From contig OZ252008.1 in assembly GCA_965246995.1 (NCBI GenBank), positions 2,914,001 through 2,978,000 of the forward strand: a stretch of DNA of 64,000 nucleotides, given 5' to 3'. Origin of the DNA: VXRJ01 sp965246995. GTDB lineage: Bacteria > Acidobacteriota > Vicinamibacteria > Vicinamibacterales > UBA8438. The position numbers and the translations under genes are program-made. This document shows positions 45,053 through 54,118 of the stretch, one piece after another (the first letter of the stretch is position 1; the number at the start of each line of letters is the position of its first letter). The notes beneath the pieces were generated by a model. The model did not search any database. It had not been told where the DNA came from and saw only the letters and a list, made by a program, of their open reading frames with translations.

Positions 45053-46879
45053 ATGCTCCGGCGCGTCCTGATCGCCAACCGCGGCGAGATCGCCGTCCGC
45101 ATCGCCCGCACTTGCCGTGGGCTCGGCATCGAAACGGTCGCCGTTTATTCGGACGCCGACCGGACCGCGCTGCACGTCTATGCGGCCGACCAGACGGTCG
45201 GGATTGGCCCGGCGTCCGCCGGCGAGAGCTATCTTTCGGTCGACCGGATCCTTGACGCCGCCCGGGAGAGCGGCGCGGATGCCATCCATCCCGGCTATGG
45301 ATTCCTGTCCGAGCGTCCGGAACTGGCGGATGCATGCCAGGAAGCCGGATTCGTCTGGATCGGTCCGCCGGCGGACGTGATCGCACGGTTCGGGTCGAAG
45401 ATCGCGGCGAGGCGCGCGGCGGCGGAGGCGGGTGTGCCGGTGGTGCCGGGAAAGACGCCGGACAATCAGACGACCGCCGGGATCTCGGCGGCCGCGCACG
45501 GGGTGGGCATCCCGGTGCTCCTGAAGCCGTCCGCCGGCGGCGGCGGCAAGGGGATGGTCGCGGTCCATGTCGAGCAGCACCTCGAGGAAGCGATCGAGCG
45601 CGCACGTCGCGAAGCGGTCGCCGCCACCGGCGACGGAACGCTCTACGTCGAACGACTCCTCGATCGGCCGCGGCACGTCGAAGTGCAGATCGTTGCGGAC
45701 CACCTTGGCCAGGTGCTGGCCCTGGGCGAACGGGACTGCTCGCTGCAACGCCGGCATCAGAAAGTGATCGAGGAGTCGCCGGCGCCCGGTCTGTCGGACC
45801 GGCTCCGGCAACGTCTCGCCGCCGCGGCGGTCGACCTGGCGCGCCACGCGCGATACGAGAACGCCGGCACCCTCGAGTTTCTCGTCGAGCGCGCCGACTC
45901 TCGAACCGCGGACGATACCTTCTACTTCCTCGAGATGAACACGCGCCTGCAGGTTGAACACCCCGTGACGGAGATGGTGACCGGGGTGGACCTGGTGGCG
46001 GCTCAACTCGCCATCGCGGCGGGCGATCCGCTGCCGTGGTCCACCAGCGAAGTGGCCCCGCGCGGCCACGCGATGGAATGCCGCATCTACGCGGAAGATC
46101 CGGCGCGCGGGTTCCTGCCGCAGGCAGGACGGATCGATCGATACGCGGAGCCGGCCGGGCCCGGCGTCCGCGTCGACTCGGGCGTGGGCCCCGGGAGCGA
46201 CGTGCCCGTGCACTACGACCCGTTGCTCGCCAAGCTGATCGCCTTCGGACGGACGCGGGACGAGGCGAGGCGGCGGGCGCAGGCGGCGCTCGCCGAATTC
46301 GTCCTGACCGGGATCACGACGAACATCCCGTTCCTTCAGGCGGCACTGGAGCACCCGGCGTTCGCGGCGGGAGAGGTCCAGACCGGTTTCCTGGAGGACC
46401 ACGCCGAGGCGTTGGCGGCCGCGGCGGCGCAGTTGGACGGGGGAACCAAGCTGACGTCGGACCCGGAACCGACGGCGGACGTGGCGACCGAGCCCCGCGC
46501 CGGTGGGGACGTCTGGAGCCGGCTCGCCGGGTGGCGTCTCGGTGGCGGCGGAACTGGTACGGGCGGCGGCATCGGACGGGTCGGGCCGACACACGTGCAC
46601 GCTCCAAACCTGGCGTCGGACACTCCGGAGCCGCGGTTGGACGCCGATGCGCTTTGTGCGCCGATGCCGGCGACGGTGACGGCGGTTGCCGTCGAGCCGG
46701 GCGCCACAGTTGCGGCCGGGGATACGCTGATCCGGCTCGAAGCGATGAAGATGGAGCTGGCCGTCCGAGCCCCGGCCGACGGGCGGGTCGCCGCCATCCA
46801 CTGCGTGGTCGGAGATCTGGTGCAGCCGGGCCGCCCGCTCGTGACGCTGGATCAGGACACCCGCACACCGTGGCGATAG
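45053..46879 (+). CDS. Acyl-CoA carboxylase biotin carboxylase/biotin carrier (alpha) subunit
   Basis: A 608-residue alpha subunit. The biotin-carboxylase domain spans residues about 1-450 (RVLIANRGEIAVRIARTCR, ATP-grasp loop KPSAGGGGKGMVAVH, EMNTRLQVEHPVTEMVTGVDL). The C-terminal 80 residues are a biotinyl domain with EAMKMEL, where Lys carries biotin. A Gly-rich linker (WRLGGGGTGTGGGIG) joins them, and the domain between them is shorter than in large carboxylases. It uses ATP and bicarbonate to carboxylate biotin for the upstream beta subunit. Confidence 0.93.
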   Translation: MLRRVLIANRGEIAVRIARTCRGLGIETVAVYSDADRTALHVYAADQTVGIGPASAGESYLSVDRILDAARESGADAIHPGYGFLSERPELADACQEAGFVWIGPPADVIARFGSKIAARRAAAEAGVPVVPGKTPDNQTTAGISAAAHGVGIPVLLKPSAGGGGKGMVAVHVEQHLEEAIERARREAVAATGDGTLYVERLLDRPRHVEVQIVADHLGQVLALGERDCSLQRRHQKVIEESPAPGLSDRLRQRLAAAAVDLARHARYENAGTLEFLVERADSRTADDTFYFLEMNTRLQVEHPVTEMVTGVDLVAAQLAIAAGDPLPWSTSEVAPRGHAMECRIYAEDPARGFLPQAGRIDRYAEPAGPGVRVDSGVGPGSDVPVHYDPLLAKLIAFGRTRDEARRRAQAALAEFVLTGITTNIPFLQAALEHPAFAAGEVQTGFLEDHAEALAAAAAQLDGGTKLTSDPEPTADVATEPRAGGDVWSRLAGWRLGGGGTGTGGGIGRVGPTHVHAPNLASDTPEPRLDADALCAPMPATVTAVAVEPGATVAAGDTLIRLEAMKMELAVRAPADGRVAAIHCVVGDLVQPGRPLVTLDQDTRTPWR

Positions 46880-47404
46880 CGTCGGCTCCGCACCGTCTGC
46901 GACCTGATTCTCAGACGTGGCGCCGCTGGGTCAGGGGCGGAATCGACGCACCGGCTCCGCCGCGCCAGCACGCTACCTGGACGCCTGGCGCATGGCGAGG
47001 TTCCGATTCAGCGTGTTGGAAACAGGTTCCATTTCTCTCTCCGGCGTGTTCGTGCAGGATCAGCGAGCCGCCCAGGCCACCACAAAGGGAGTTCGCACAA
47101 GCCCCCCATCACGGAATCACCCCGTTACGCCTACTTCGCACAAGATGTTGCGTCTGCCGCGCCCTGCACCGGCTTCAATCGGATGTCCATAACGTCTTCC
47201 AGTCTGAACGCCCCTCCCGTAAGACGGTCCAATGCTAACGTCCATCCCACCGTCACCAAGAAGCCAACGACCGAATCCGGTTCGCCGATGCTTGCCTGAG
47301 CAGTCGCTGATTACAAACGGCCCCAAGGCCGAAACCCGGCCAGCCACGCCACCCGCGAGGCGGTGTATTGACACCGCCCGCGGCCGCCACCTACGCTCTC
47401 GCCC
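46880..47404. other. Gene-free stretch after the carboxylase operon
   Basis: No credible coding region, RNA gene or repeat is seen. Open frames here are compositional and lack ribosome-binding sites. The last 100 bp hold a short palindrome-like segment (GCGGTGTATTGACACCGC at 47361-47378), which could be an operator for the downstream gene pair. Confidence 0.4.
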
Positions 47405-47611
47405 ATGCGCGACAACACCCCCCAGGAATGGCGAGACGAATTCGACGCCGCGATGGCGCGGCCGTTCCACGTCCGCATGCGGTACGCGTTCGTCCACACC
47501 TACAAGCCGGTGCTGGACGACGAGCCGTACCGCTCCTGGGAGAGTACGGCCGAGTACCGTCGCTGGTGCAACGAGAACCTGCCGGAGTGGTTGGGCTATG
47601 CCAGCGATTAG
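47405..47611 (+). CDS. Small protein paired with a nucleotidyltransferase
   Basis: A 68-residue, acidic and Trp/Tyr-rich protein (MRDNTPQEWRDEFDAAMARP...YRRWCNENLPEWLGYASD). I do not recognise the family. It overlaps the next gene by 14 bp. A palindrome-like sequence lies about 30 bp upstream. The size and overlap suit the small member of a toxin-antitoxin pair, but this is inference from layout only. Confidence 0.6.
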   Translation: MRDNTPQEWRDEFDAAMARPFHVRMRYAFVHTYKPVLDDEPYRSWESTAEYRRWCNENLPEWLGYASD

Positions 47612-48092
47612 CTACCGGCAGGTCGAGGAGCTGCGAGACGCCCTGCAGCGGCACGGCGTCCAGTACCTGTTCATCGGCAAGACGGGCGCGATCCTCCACG
47701 GCTTCCCCGACACGACACAGGACGCCGACCTGTTCGTCCAGAAGACGATCCGCAACGGCAACGCCGCGATCCAAGCCCTCCAGGAGTTGGGCTTCGAGCT
47801 GACACGCCGGCAGAGCGACGAGATCCGACGAGGTAAGGACTTCGTCCAGTTGAAGAACGGACCCTTCGACGTTGACCTGGTGTTCGCGCCGGACGGCATT
47901 GAACGGTTTGAGGACGCCTGGCGGCGTGGCGCCGAGATCAACGGGCATCCGGTCTGTTCCATGGACGACATCATTGCGAGCAAGAAGGCCTCCAACCGCG
48001 CCAAGGACCGGGAAACCCTGCCGCGGCTCAGGAGCTTCCGAGACTACCTCCGTGGACGCGAGCGCCATCCACACCTCCCCGAACTCAGGTAA
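47598..48092 (+). CDS. Nucleotidyltransferase-fold protein (AbiEii/DUF6036-like)
   Basis: A 164-residue protein of the minimal nucleotidyltransferase type: YLFIGKTGAILHGFPDTTQDADLFV corresponds to the GG/GA...T-x-D-x-D signature with the two catalytic Asp, and GPFDVDLVFAPDGI supplies the third Asp. SMDDIIASKKASNRAKDRETLPRL is the usual C-terminal helix of this group. Such enzymes are antitoxins or toxins in type IV/VII-like modules or stand alone. The ATG lies 14 bp inside the upstream small gene. Confidence 0.78.
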   Translation: MPAISYRQVEELRDALQRHGVQYLFIGKTGAILHGFPDTTQDADLFVQKTIRNGNAAIQALQELGFELTRRQSDEIRRGKDFVQLKNGPFDVDLVFAPDGIERFEDAWRRGAEINGHPVCSMDDIIASKKASNRAKDRETLPRLRSFRDYLRGRERHPHLPELR

Positions 48093-48146
48093 ACCCTCAC
48101 GAATTTAGCGAGAGAGGTAGTTCCGCTCGGGGATGATGCCCCGTCA

Positions 48147-49073
48147 TCATTCGTCCGAGACGGTGACGCCGATCGAAGCTTCGCTCTGCCGCTCAGCCGT
48201 GTCGTGAGCGGTTGCCCTCACTACGTAGCTGCCGGCACGCTCGTAGAGGTGAGTGACCGTGGTTGTGCCGGTCAGTGCCCCCAAGGACTCCCGGGTCCCG
48301 TCGCCGAAGTCGATCAGCACATTGCTGATCCCCGGCCCGGTCGTGGGCGGGGTCACCGTGACGGTGACCACCTGTCCGGCAACCGGCATCGGGGGGGCGG
48401 CCGTGATGTTGATCGACGTCACCGGGTCTACCGTGATAGTCGTCGTGGCCTGCACGTCATCGCCCGCGGTCGCTGTCACCACCGCGGTTGCCGCCGTGTT
48501 CAACACCGTGCGCGCGTTGCCGCCGCCGTCGGTCGTGGCAGAGCTGTGCTGCAGGATGCCGGCGCTCGATCGGAAAGTAACCGGAACGCGCGGCAGCGGA
48601 TTCTGGGCGCTGTCGAGAACCGTGGCGGTCACCGTCGCCGCGCCGCCGCTCGGCGGCAGACTCGTCGGCTGCGCCGTCATGCGAATCGCTCCCACGGCTG
48701 CGGCGCCTATGGTCACTTTCACGGTCTCCGTTGCGGCATCGCCGGAAAACGCTCGAAGGTCGGCGACGCCGGACGCGGCGCCGGCCGTGAACGTGGCGCT
48801 GGCCCGGCCGCGGACGGTGGCGACCTCGGCGGGATGGATCGTCCCCAGACTCGCAGAGAACGTGACCACCGTGCCGTCGTGCACCGGCGTGCCGGCCGGC
48901 TCGACGACGTGCGCTGTCACCGACGTGGAGCCGCCGACGGGGACGATGCTTGCTCCCGCCACCAGCGTGAGCGTGGACCGCGTGGGAGCCACCAACGGAA
49001 CCGAGTCGCACGCCGCACTACACGCCGTTACCGCCACGAGCGAAAGCACCTGAATCGTGCGACCCAGCATCAT
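48147..49073 (-). CDS. Lipoprotein with Ig-like and PKD domains
   Basis: A 308-residue exported protein. The signal sequence VLSLVAVTACSAACDS carries possible lipobox cysteines. Two Big_1/invasin-like beta-sandwich domains follow (RSTLTLVAGASIVPVGGSTSVTAHV..., GAIRMTAQPTSLPPSGGAATVTATV), and a PKD-like domain at the C-terminus (VLIDFGDGTRESLG, VTHLYERAGSYVVRATAHD). It is probably a cell-surface binding or adhesion protein. A secretin remnant lies upstream on the same strand (31 bp gap), so surface secretion is a possible link. Confidence 0.82.
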   Translation of the reverse strand: MMLGRTIQVLSLVAVTACSAACDSVPLVAPTRSTLTLVAGASIVPVGGSTSVTAHVVEPAGTPVHDGTVVTFSASLGTIHPAEVATVRGRASATFTAGAASGVADLRAFSGDAATETVKVTIGAAAVGAIRMTAQPTSLPPSGGAATVTATVLDSAQNPLPRVPVTFRSSAGILQHSSATTDGGGNARTVLNTAATAVVTATAGDDVQATTTITVDPVTSINITAAPPMPVAGQVVTVTVTPPTTGPGISNVLIDFGDGTRESLGALTGTTTVTHLYERAGSYVVRATAHDTAERQSEASIGVTVSDE

Positions 49074-49104
49074 GTCTGCCAGGAATCCGAACGCGGCGTC
49101 ATCG

Positions 49105-50454
49105 TCATCGATCCGGTCCTGTGGGTTCCACGACGGGCGGCGCGATGAGCGGGGGCGGGCCGCTCACGCCGATGTTGCGCTGCGTGCCGATGTGCAGGGG
49201 CCGGACGTCGTCCAGGGTCAACTGCCGCGTCCGCACGATGCGCGGCGTCAGCAGCATGACGATGTCGGTCTCCTGCACCGTCGTGTCGTTCGACCCGAAC
49301 AGATGCCGCAGCACCGGCAGCCGCAACAGCCCCGGCAAGCCCCGCAGCGTCCGGCGGTCCTCCTGCCGGATCAGCCCCGCCAGCAGGTTCGACTCGCCGT
49401 CCCGGAGTCGCAGTCGCGTCGTCACCCGCCGGGTCCCGAACGTCGGCACCGACTGGCCCGCCACCAGTATCGGCGGCCCCACCGTGCTGTTCTCGACTTC
49501 CAGATCCAGCACGATCTCGTTCTCGTAGGTCACCCGCGCCGTCATGCTGATGACCACTCCGACCGTCCGGTACTCGAACGAGGTCAGCGGGTTGAACGCC
49601 GCCCCGCCCGCCGCCAGCGGCGTGAACGAGGTGGCCGGCACCGGAACGTCCTGTCCGAGATTCAGCGTCAGTTCCGTGCCCTCCTGGCCGCGCAATTGCG
49701 GCTTCGCCACGAGCCGGGTGCGCGTGTCCTGCTCCAGGAAGTTGATGACGGCGGTCGGGACAGCGAGATAGAAGTCCGCCGGGCTGACGCCGCGCGATAT
49801 CGTGTTCAGATTGAACGGCGGCGCGCCCGGCGCGAACGGGGATGTCGTCTCGTTTGCGCCTGTGGATGACTGCCCGGGCGCAGGGGCGGCTTCCGGCGAG
49901 AATACGGTCCCCAGCGCATACCGCGACAGGTCGAGCCCGTACTGTTGCGCGCTCTCGCGGTTAACCTCCAGGATCTCGACGTCGATGACGATCTCGGCGC
50001 GGGGCTTGTCGTGAGCCACGATCACCCGCTCGACCACCTGCGCCAGCGCCGCCGTCGAGCGCACCGTAATGGTGTTCGTCTCGGCGCTCGCCATGAACTG
50101 CGGCTGCACCGGCAACTGCGGGATCTGCACGATGGCGCTGAGCAGCCCCAGGAGCTCATCGACGTTCGCGTGCGAGACGTAGAAGGTGCGGATGACCTGC
50201 TCTTCGTAGACCGCCCGCTTCTCCGGCGTGTCCGGAACCACGACGACCGTCGTCGGGCTGATCACCTTGTAGAACGCGTTGTTCGCCATCAGCACCTGGT
50301 CGAGCGCCTGAACGAACGTCACCCCGCTCAGCGTGACCGTGTACGACCGGTCCTGTAAACCTTCGTCGTAGCTGACGGTGATCCCAGCCGCGTCGCCGAG
50401 CGCGTCGATCAGGTCCCGCAGGCCGGCGTCGATGAACTCCAGGGAAAGCGGTGA
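49105..50454 (-). pseudogene. Secretin (GspD/PilQ type), 5'-truncated
   Basis: About 449 codons of a secretin: end of an N0/STN domain (LEFIDAGLRDLIDALGDAAGITVSYD), N1 (RTFYVSHANVDELLGLLSAI) and the secretin core (VPATSFTPLAAGGAAFNPL, VENSTVGPPILVAGQSVPTFGTRRV, LLAGLIRQEDRRTLRGLPGL, IVMLLTPRIVR). The signal peptide and N-terminal repeats are absent. Directly upstream in this frame is a TGA (50457-50455), and the DNA switches to another protein fragment. A start at GTG 50322 could still give a 405-residue product without export signal, so the gene is probably dead. Confidence 0.8.
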
Positions 50455-50702
50455 TCACCGTCGATCATCGACTGGTCGTCGCCGCGAACCTGAGTCGTGT
50501 CCAACACCCGGGTCGTCACCTGCAGATTGACGATGTCGCGCCACTGCGGATCCGCGCCTTCGAAGCGCACCGTACCCAACACTTCGGTTCCGGGTGTCAG
50601 CACGACTGACAGCCCGTCCACGCGATCACCGCTCACCGGAACCATCTGCCGCCCGAATGCCGCGTCGCCGGTCGGCGCCAGCCAGAAACCCTTAGCGCCC
50701 AA
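50446..50702 (-). pseudogene. Fragment of a secreted carboxypeptidase-regulatory-like protein
   Basis: About 85 codons (GFWLAPTGDAAFGRQMVPVS, SVVLTPGTEVLGTVRFEGAD, LQVTTRVLDTTQVRGDD) resemble the repeated beta domains of large exported acidobacterial proteins. It has no start or end of its own and joins the secretin remnant in a different frame at about 50450. It marks the other side of a deletion or rearrangement. Confidence 0.5.
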
Positions 50703-50743
50703 GCGGCGCTCGCTCGACAGACCGCGCAGATTATGGCGGGGGG

Positions 50744-50915
50744 CTAGCAGCCTGTCGGACTTAGGCGCGGCAAACGCGCGTGGAAGCGACTTGGCACCTG
50801 TTTGAACGACGCCCCGCCGCCTTCCAACCTCTCCCGCGCGTCCGTGCTGGACCTCCTGCGCCGTAAACTCACCGCTTCAGCCTCGCGCCGGGTGGCTGTG
50901 AGAAATCCGGGCTAG
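50744..50915. repeat. CTAG-bounded segment, possible internally deleted IS
   Basis: The segment starts CTAGCAGCCTGTCGG and ends GAGAAATCCGGGCTAG. The start resembles CTAGCAGGCTGTGG at 29034, at the end of the IS1182-type transposase remnant. There is no ORF of note inside. It could be a non-autonomous derivative of such an IS. Weak evidence. Confidence 0.3.
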
Positions 50916-51390
50916 AGGAGGACGGACGAGCGCTCTCGCTGACTGCAATGGCCATCACTACCGCTATTTCAAAAACCAAACAGTGAAGGTGCTGCAAGGG
51001 TAGAAAAAAGGGGAATCGGGTAGGTCACGCTGTGCGCTCTTGGGAGATGAAAACTGCCTGTAGTTGGCACCGAGGTAGGTGCAGCCGCGATGGTCCTTGT
51101 TTGGCAGTGAGTGCTACTGAGGCGGTGGGCGTTGGAGCATCGCGGGGAGGGTGGGCCGTGGCGTACGAAGCCGGGTTGCGAGCCCGGACGCACTGACCTA
51201 AGACGCGAAGACTAACCGACGTCTGGCCACCTGTCACGAACAGGACTGTGCGTGGCTATTGGTGATCGACCACGCGCGCGACCACGCCCGGCTCCCCGGG
51301 ATTGTGGCGCGCGCGACCCGCACATCCGCTGAGCTGGTCGACGGCACGGACGTCCGGCACGCCGACTCGATCTGCTAGAATGTTGCCGCT
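50916..51390. other. Gene-free stretch upstream of the ferredoxin gene
   Basis: No supported gene, RNA or repeat. The end of it must carry the ferredoxin promoter; no obvious ribosome-binding site precedes the ATG at 51391. Confidence 0.4.
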
Positions 51391-51771
51391 ATGTGGACCA
51401 AGATGATGGACCGGCCGCGCAAGCGGCCTCCCAAGAAGATCGCGGTTATTGACCCGGAGCGTTGCTTCGGGGCGTTCGCCTGCTCCATCTGCCAGGCGGC
51501 TTGTCCGGTTCAGGACTGCATCATCGAAGTTCCGGACGCCTATGGTCGAATGGTCTGCGACGTGGTCATCGACAAGTGCATCGGCTGCGGCCTGTGCGTC
51601 ACGCTCGGCAACCCGACCGCACCGCAGCCGCGCGACTTCGGCTGTCCTCCCGACTACGACGCCATCGACATGCACGCCTTCGAAGATGTCGTGCCTCCGG
51701 AGCCGGAGAAGCCGGAGAAGCCGGCGGAAGCCACTTCGCCAGGCGCGGGTGATTCCGGCGCGACGGCGTAA
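51391..51771 (+). CDS. Ferredoxin-like 4Fe-4S protein
   Basis: A 126-residue protein. Cysteine motifs are CFGAFACSICQAACP (about residues 25-39) and CIGCGLCVTLGNP (about 68-80). The first lacks the usual C-x2-C-x2-C spacing at its start (C-x5-C-x2-C-x3-CP), and the second lacks the fourth Cys before Pro, so binding of two full 4Fe-4S clusters is doubtful. A Pro/Glu-rich tail (PPEPEKPEKPAEATSPGAG) follows. It probably acts as a small electron carrier. The neighbours give no pathway. ATG 51403 is an alternative start. Confidence 0.8.
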   Translation: MWTKMMDRPRKRPPKKIAVIDPERCFGAFACSICQAACPVQDCIIEVPDAYGRMVCDVVIDKCIGCGLCVTLGNPTAPQPRDFGCPPDYDAIDMHAFEDVVPPEPEKPEKPAEATSPGAGDSGATA

Positions 51772-51783
51772 CCGTACTCTGGC

Positions 51784-53085
51784 CTAGGTCGACCGGCCCC
51801 GCGCCGCGATCGGCCAGATCGCCTCTACCAGCCCGCTTCGCACCGCGTACATCTGGTCGTACAGATTCACGACCGGATCGCAGTGCGACACGATCAACTC
51901 CAGTTTCTCGCCCGCCCGATATGCCCGGCTGGCGTTTTCCTCGTAGGTGATCGTGCCGAACTCGTCCGACCCGGAGCTGTAGCGCATCCCGGTCTCGCCC
52001 TTCACGATTGACCACGGGCGGTTGATCGTGCAGGCCTTGGCCCCGGCGTCGGTCGTCGCCCGCCCCTCGTACTGCGCGTTCACCACGGTCGCCAGGATCG
52101 TCAGCGCCGGCTGGAAGTCGCGGTACACCGCGGAGTCGTCCTCGCCCCCGATATCGATGTACTGCGCGTCCATGAATACGTAGCTCCCCACCTGCACGTC
52201 GGTAAATCCCGGCGTCTGATGATCGATGTTGTACGTCCCGGTTCCGCCTCCGCTGAAGATCTCGGTGTTCAGTCCGGAGCGCACCATGCGCTCCTGCGTC
52301 TCCGCCGCCGCCGCCACCCGCCCGAGCGTCTGCGTCTGCCGCGCCTCGAACCCCTTCACATGCTGCGACCCGCCGTCGTAACAAAGGATTCCGCGAAGGC
52401 GCAGGTTCGGCAGCCGGTCGACCAGTTGCGCAAGCTCCAGCGCCGGCGCGCCCGCGGTGATGCCGGTTCGGTGGCCACCCGGATCGACATCCACCACGAC
52501 GTCCGCCTCGACCCCTGCCGCCGCTGCAGCCTCCGAAAGATCCCGCGCGTTATCGGCTGTGTCGGTCGCCTGGATGAACGTCGGACACTGCTTTCGCAGA
52601 TGCATGGCCCGGTTGATCTTGAACGGCGTGACGTTGATCGTCGTCATCAGGAGTTCTTCGATACCGTGCTCGAAGAGCACCTGCGCCTCGCTCACCTTGG
52701 CAACGCAGATCCCGACCGACCCCGTTTCGAGTTGCCGCCGTGCAATCGCCGGCGTCTTGTGGGTCTTCGCATGCGGCCGGCTGGCGATGCCGTTCGCGCG
52801 GACTGTCCGTTGCATCTGCGCGATGTTCGCCTCCAGGGCGTCGAGATCGACGACGAGGGCCGGCGTGTCGAGCTCCTCGACCGCTACACCCAGGTCATGC
52901 GGTGCTGCCAGAGCGGAGGCAGCTGCCGCCCTTTCCGTCATCTCGGCCGCGCTGTAACCCTTGACGGGTGAAGGAATCCAGACGGCGGCGGCGCCCGCAC
53001 CGGCGGCGGAGGCCTGCAGAAAGCGGCGCCGTGAGACTGGCGGCCGCGGCATCGACGGCGGCTGAACTCTGGTTGGTACTGTCAT
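51784..53085 (-). CDS. D-threonine aldolase / D-serine dehydratase-like PLP enzyme, Tat-exported
   Basis: A 433-residue fold-type III PLP enzyme. A twin-arginine signal (SRRRFLQASAAGAGAAAVW) near the N-terminus predicts folded export. The PLP Lys is in SRPHAKTHKTPAIA. GGGTGTYN and the metal-site motif VSHCDPVVNLYDQMYAVR (His-x-Cys-Asp) are diagnostic of the DSD1/DTA group. It probably splits or dehydrates beta-hydroxy-D-amino acids in the periplasm. The ATG at 53085 precedes MTVPTRVQPP. It is not clearly part of an operon. Confidence 0.9.
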   Translation of the reverse strand: MTVPTRVQPPSMPRPPVSRRRFLQASAAGAGAAAVWIPSPVKGYSAAEMTERAAAASALAAPHDLGVAVEELDTPALVVDLDALEANIAQMQRTVRANGIASRPHAKTHKTPAIARRQLETGSVGICVAKVSEAQVLFEHGIEELLMTTINVTPFKINRAMHLRKQCPTFIQATDTADNARDLSEAAAAAGVEADVVVDVDPGGHRTGITAGAPALELAQLVDRLPNLRLRGILCYDGGSQHVKGFEARQTQTLGRVAAAAETQERMVRSGLNTEIFSGGGTGTYNIDHQTPGFTDVQVGSYVFMDAQYIDIGGEDDSAVYRDFQPALTILATVVNAQYEGRATTDAGAKACTINRPWSIVKGETGMRYSSGSDEFGTITYEENASRAYRAGEKLELIVSHCDPVVNLYDQMYAVRSGLVEAIWPIAARGRST

Positions 53086-53138
53086 GGGGGTGTTGTACCC
53101 CAAGTCGAGTCGCTTCGCCAGCCGCGCGGGAGTTTCGC

Positions 53139-54044
53139 CTACATCGGAACGTAGGGCATCGCGAGATGAATGAGCAGCGCCGTCACCAGCAGGACGAAGA
53201 GGGCGGCGGCGACCTCGAAGCGGATGGCTCTGCGTAGCTCGTACGTGGCGAACACGTTGCCCAGGCGCGGTGTGATCCGTCGCCAATTCCGGAGACCGAT
53301 GGCGCCGGTCACCAGGAACAGGCCCACCTTCAACAGCAACACCTGGCCGTAGCGGGTTGTCCAGAGCTGTTCGACCGTCTCGAGATGGAAAACCGTCGTG
53401 ACGAGACCGGAGATTGCCACCACCAGTACCGCCACGACGGCCAGCGGCGAGAAACGACGGATCAGGAACGCGATTTGCGCGTGCCCCCGCATGCCGCGGG
53501 TAAGCCTTGGAGCGGCAACGAGGATAGCTGCCAGCGTGCCAACCCAGAAGCCCGCCGCCAGTCCGTGCACCGCCTGAAACCCCCACGGAACGGGCGATCC
53601 GAAGCTCATTGCATGGCCCGTCAAGGGCAGCGTCGCCCAACCGGTCACGATCGCGAGCGTGGCAAAGCCCCGCCCGGCTCTCGGCCAGCGACGCCACCAG
53701 GAAACCGCGACCAGCGCCAGCACCGCAACACCCGCCTGCGGCCGCCAGAACGCGCTCCAACGGCTCTCCAGCCCGACGACGCGGACGAGATCGAGGGTTA
53801 CCGGTTCATCCAGGCCGAAAACCGACCAGGTCTGCGCATAGAGGCGCATGGTGGCGCCCAGGAGGAGAACCAGCGCGGAACCGACCGCGAGCCGCCCGAA
53901 AACCCGTTCGATCTCGTGCTCCTTCTCGCGAGGCACGGAGATCAGCCGACCGCAGGTAACGGCGCCGGTCAGACCTACCAGTCCGAGGAAGGTGACCCAG
54001 GCAGCTACCGTCTGCAGGGCGAGCGCGAACGATGCATCCTCCAT
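53139..54044 (-). CDS. copD: Copper resistance protein CopD family
   Basis: A 301-residue inner-membrane protein with about eight hydrophobic segments, starting FALALQTVAAWVTFLGLVGLTGAVT. Conserved CopD-type histidines appear in LTGHAMSF and FQAVHGLAAGFWVGTL. CopD takes up copper together with the periplasmic CopC. The copC gene lies upstream on the same strand (74 bp gap), followed further upstream by a damaged TonB receptor gene. Confidence 0.87.
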   Translation of the reverse strand: MEDASFALALQTVAAWVTFLGLVGLTGAVTCGRLISVPREKEHEIERVFGRLAVGSALVLLLGATMRLYAQTWSVFGLDEPVTLDLVRVVGLESRWSAFWRPQAGVAVLALVAVSWWRRWPRAGRGFATLAIVTGWATLPLTGHAMSFGSPVPWGFQAVHGLAAGFWVGTLAAILVAAPRLTRGMRGHAQIAFLIRRFSPLAVVAVLVVAISGLVTTVFHLETVEQLWTTRYGQVLLLKVGLFLVTGAIGLRNWRRITPRLGNVFATYELRRAIRFEVAAALFVLLVTALLIHLAMPYVPM

Positions 54045-54118
54045 CAGATAGGTGCCGGCCGGTACTGGCCCGGGCGGCTGGTGCCCACCGGGGCACGACG
54101 CCAGGGCCGCCGCGCTGC

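Noticed and set aside
43205..46801. A 1,198-residue minus-strand ORF
   Set aside because: It is antisense to the two carboxylase genes, which have clear catalytic motifs. GC-rich codon bias opens the complementary frame; the translation has no domain signature.
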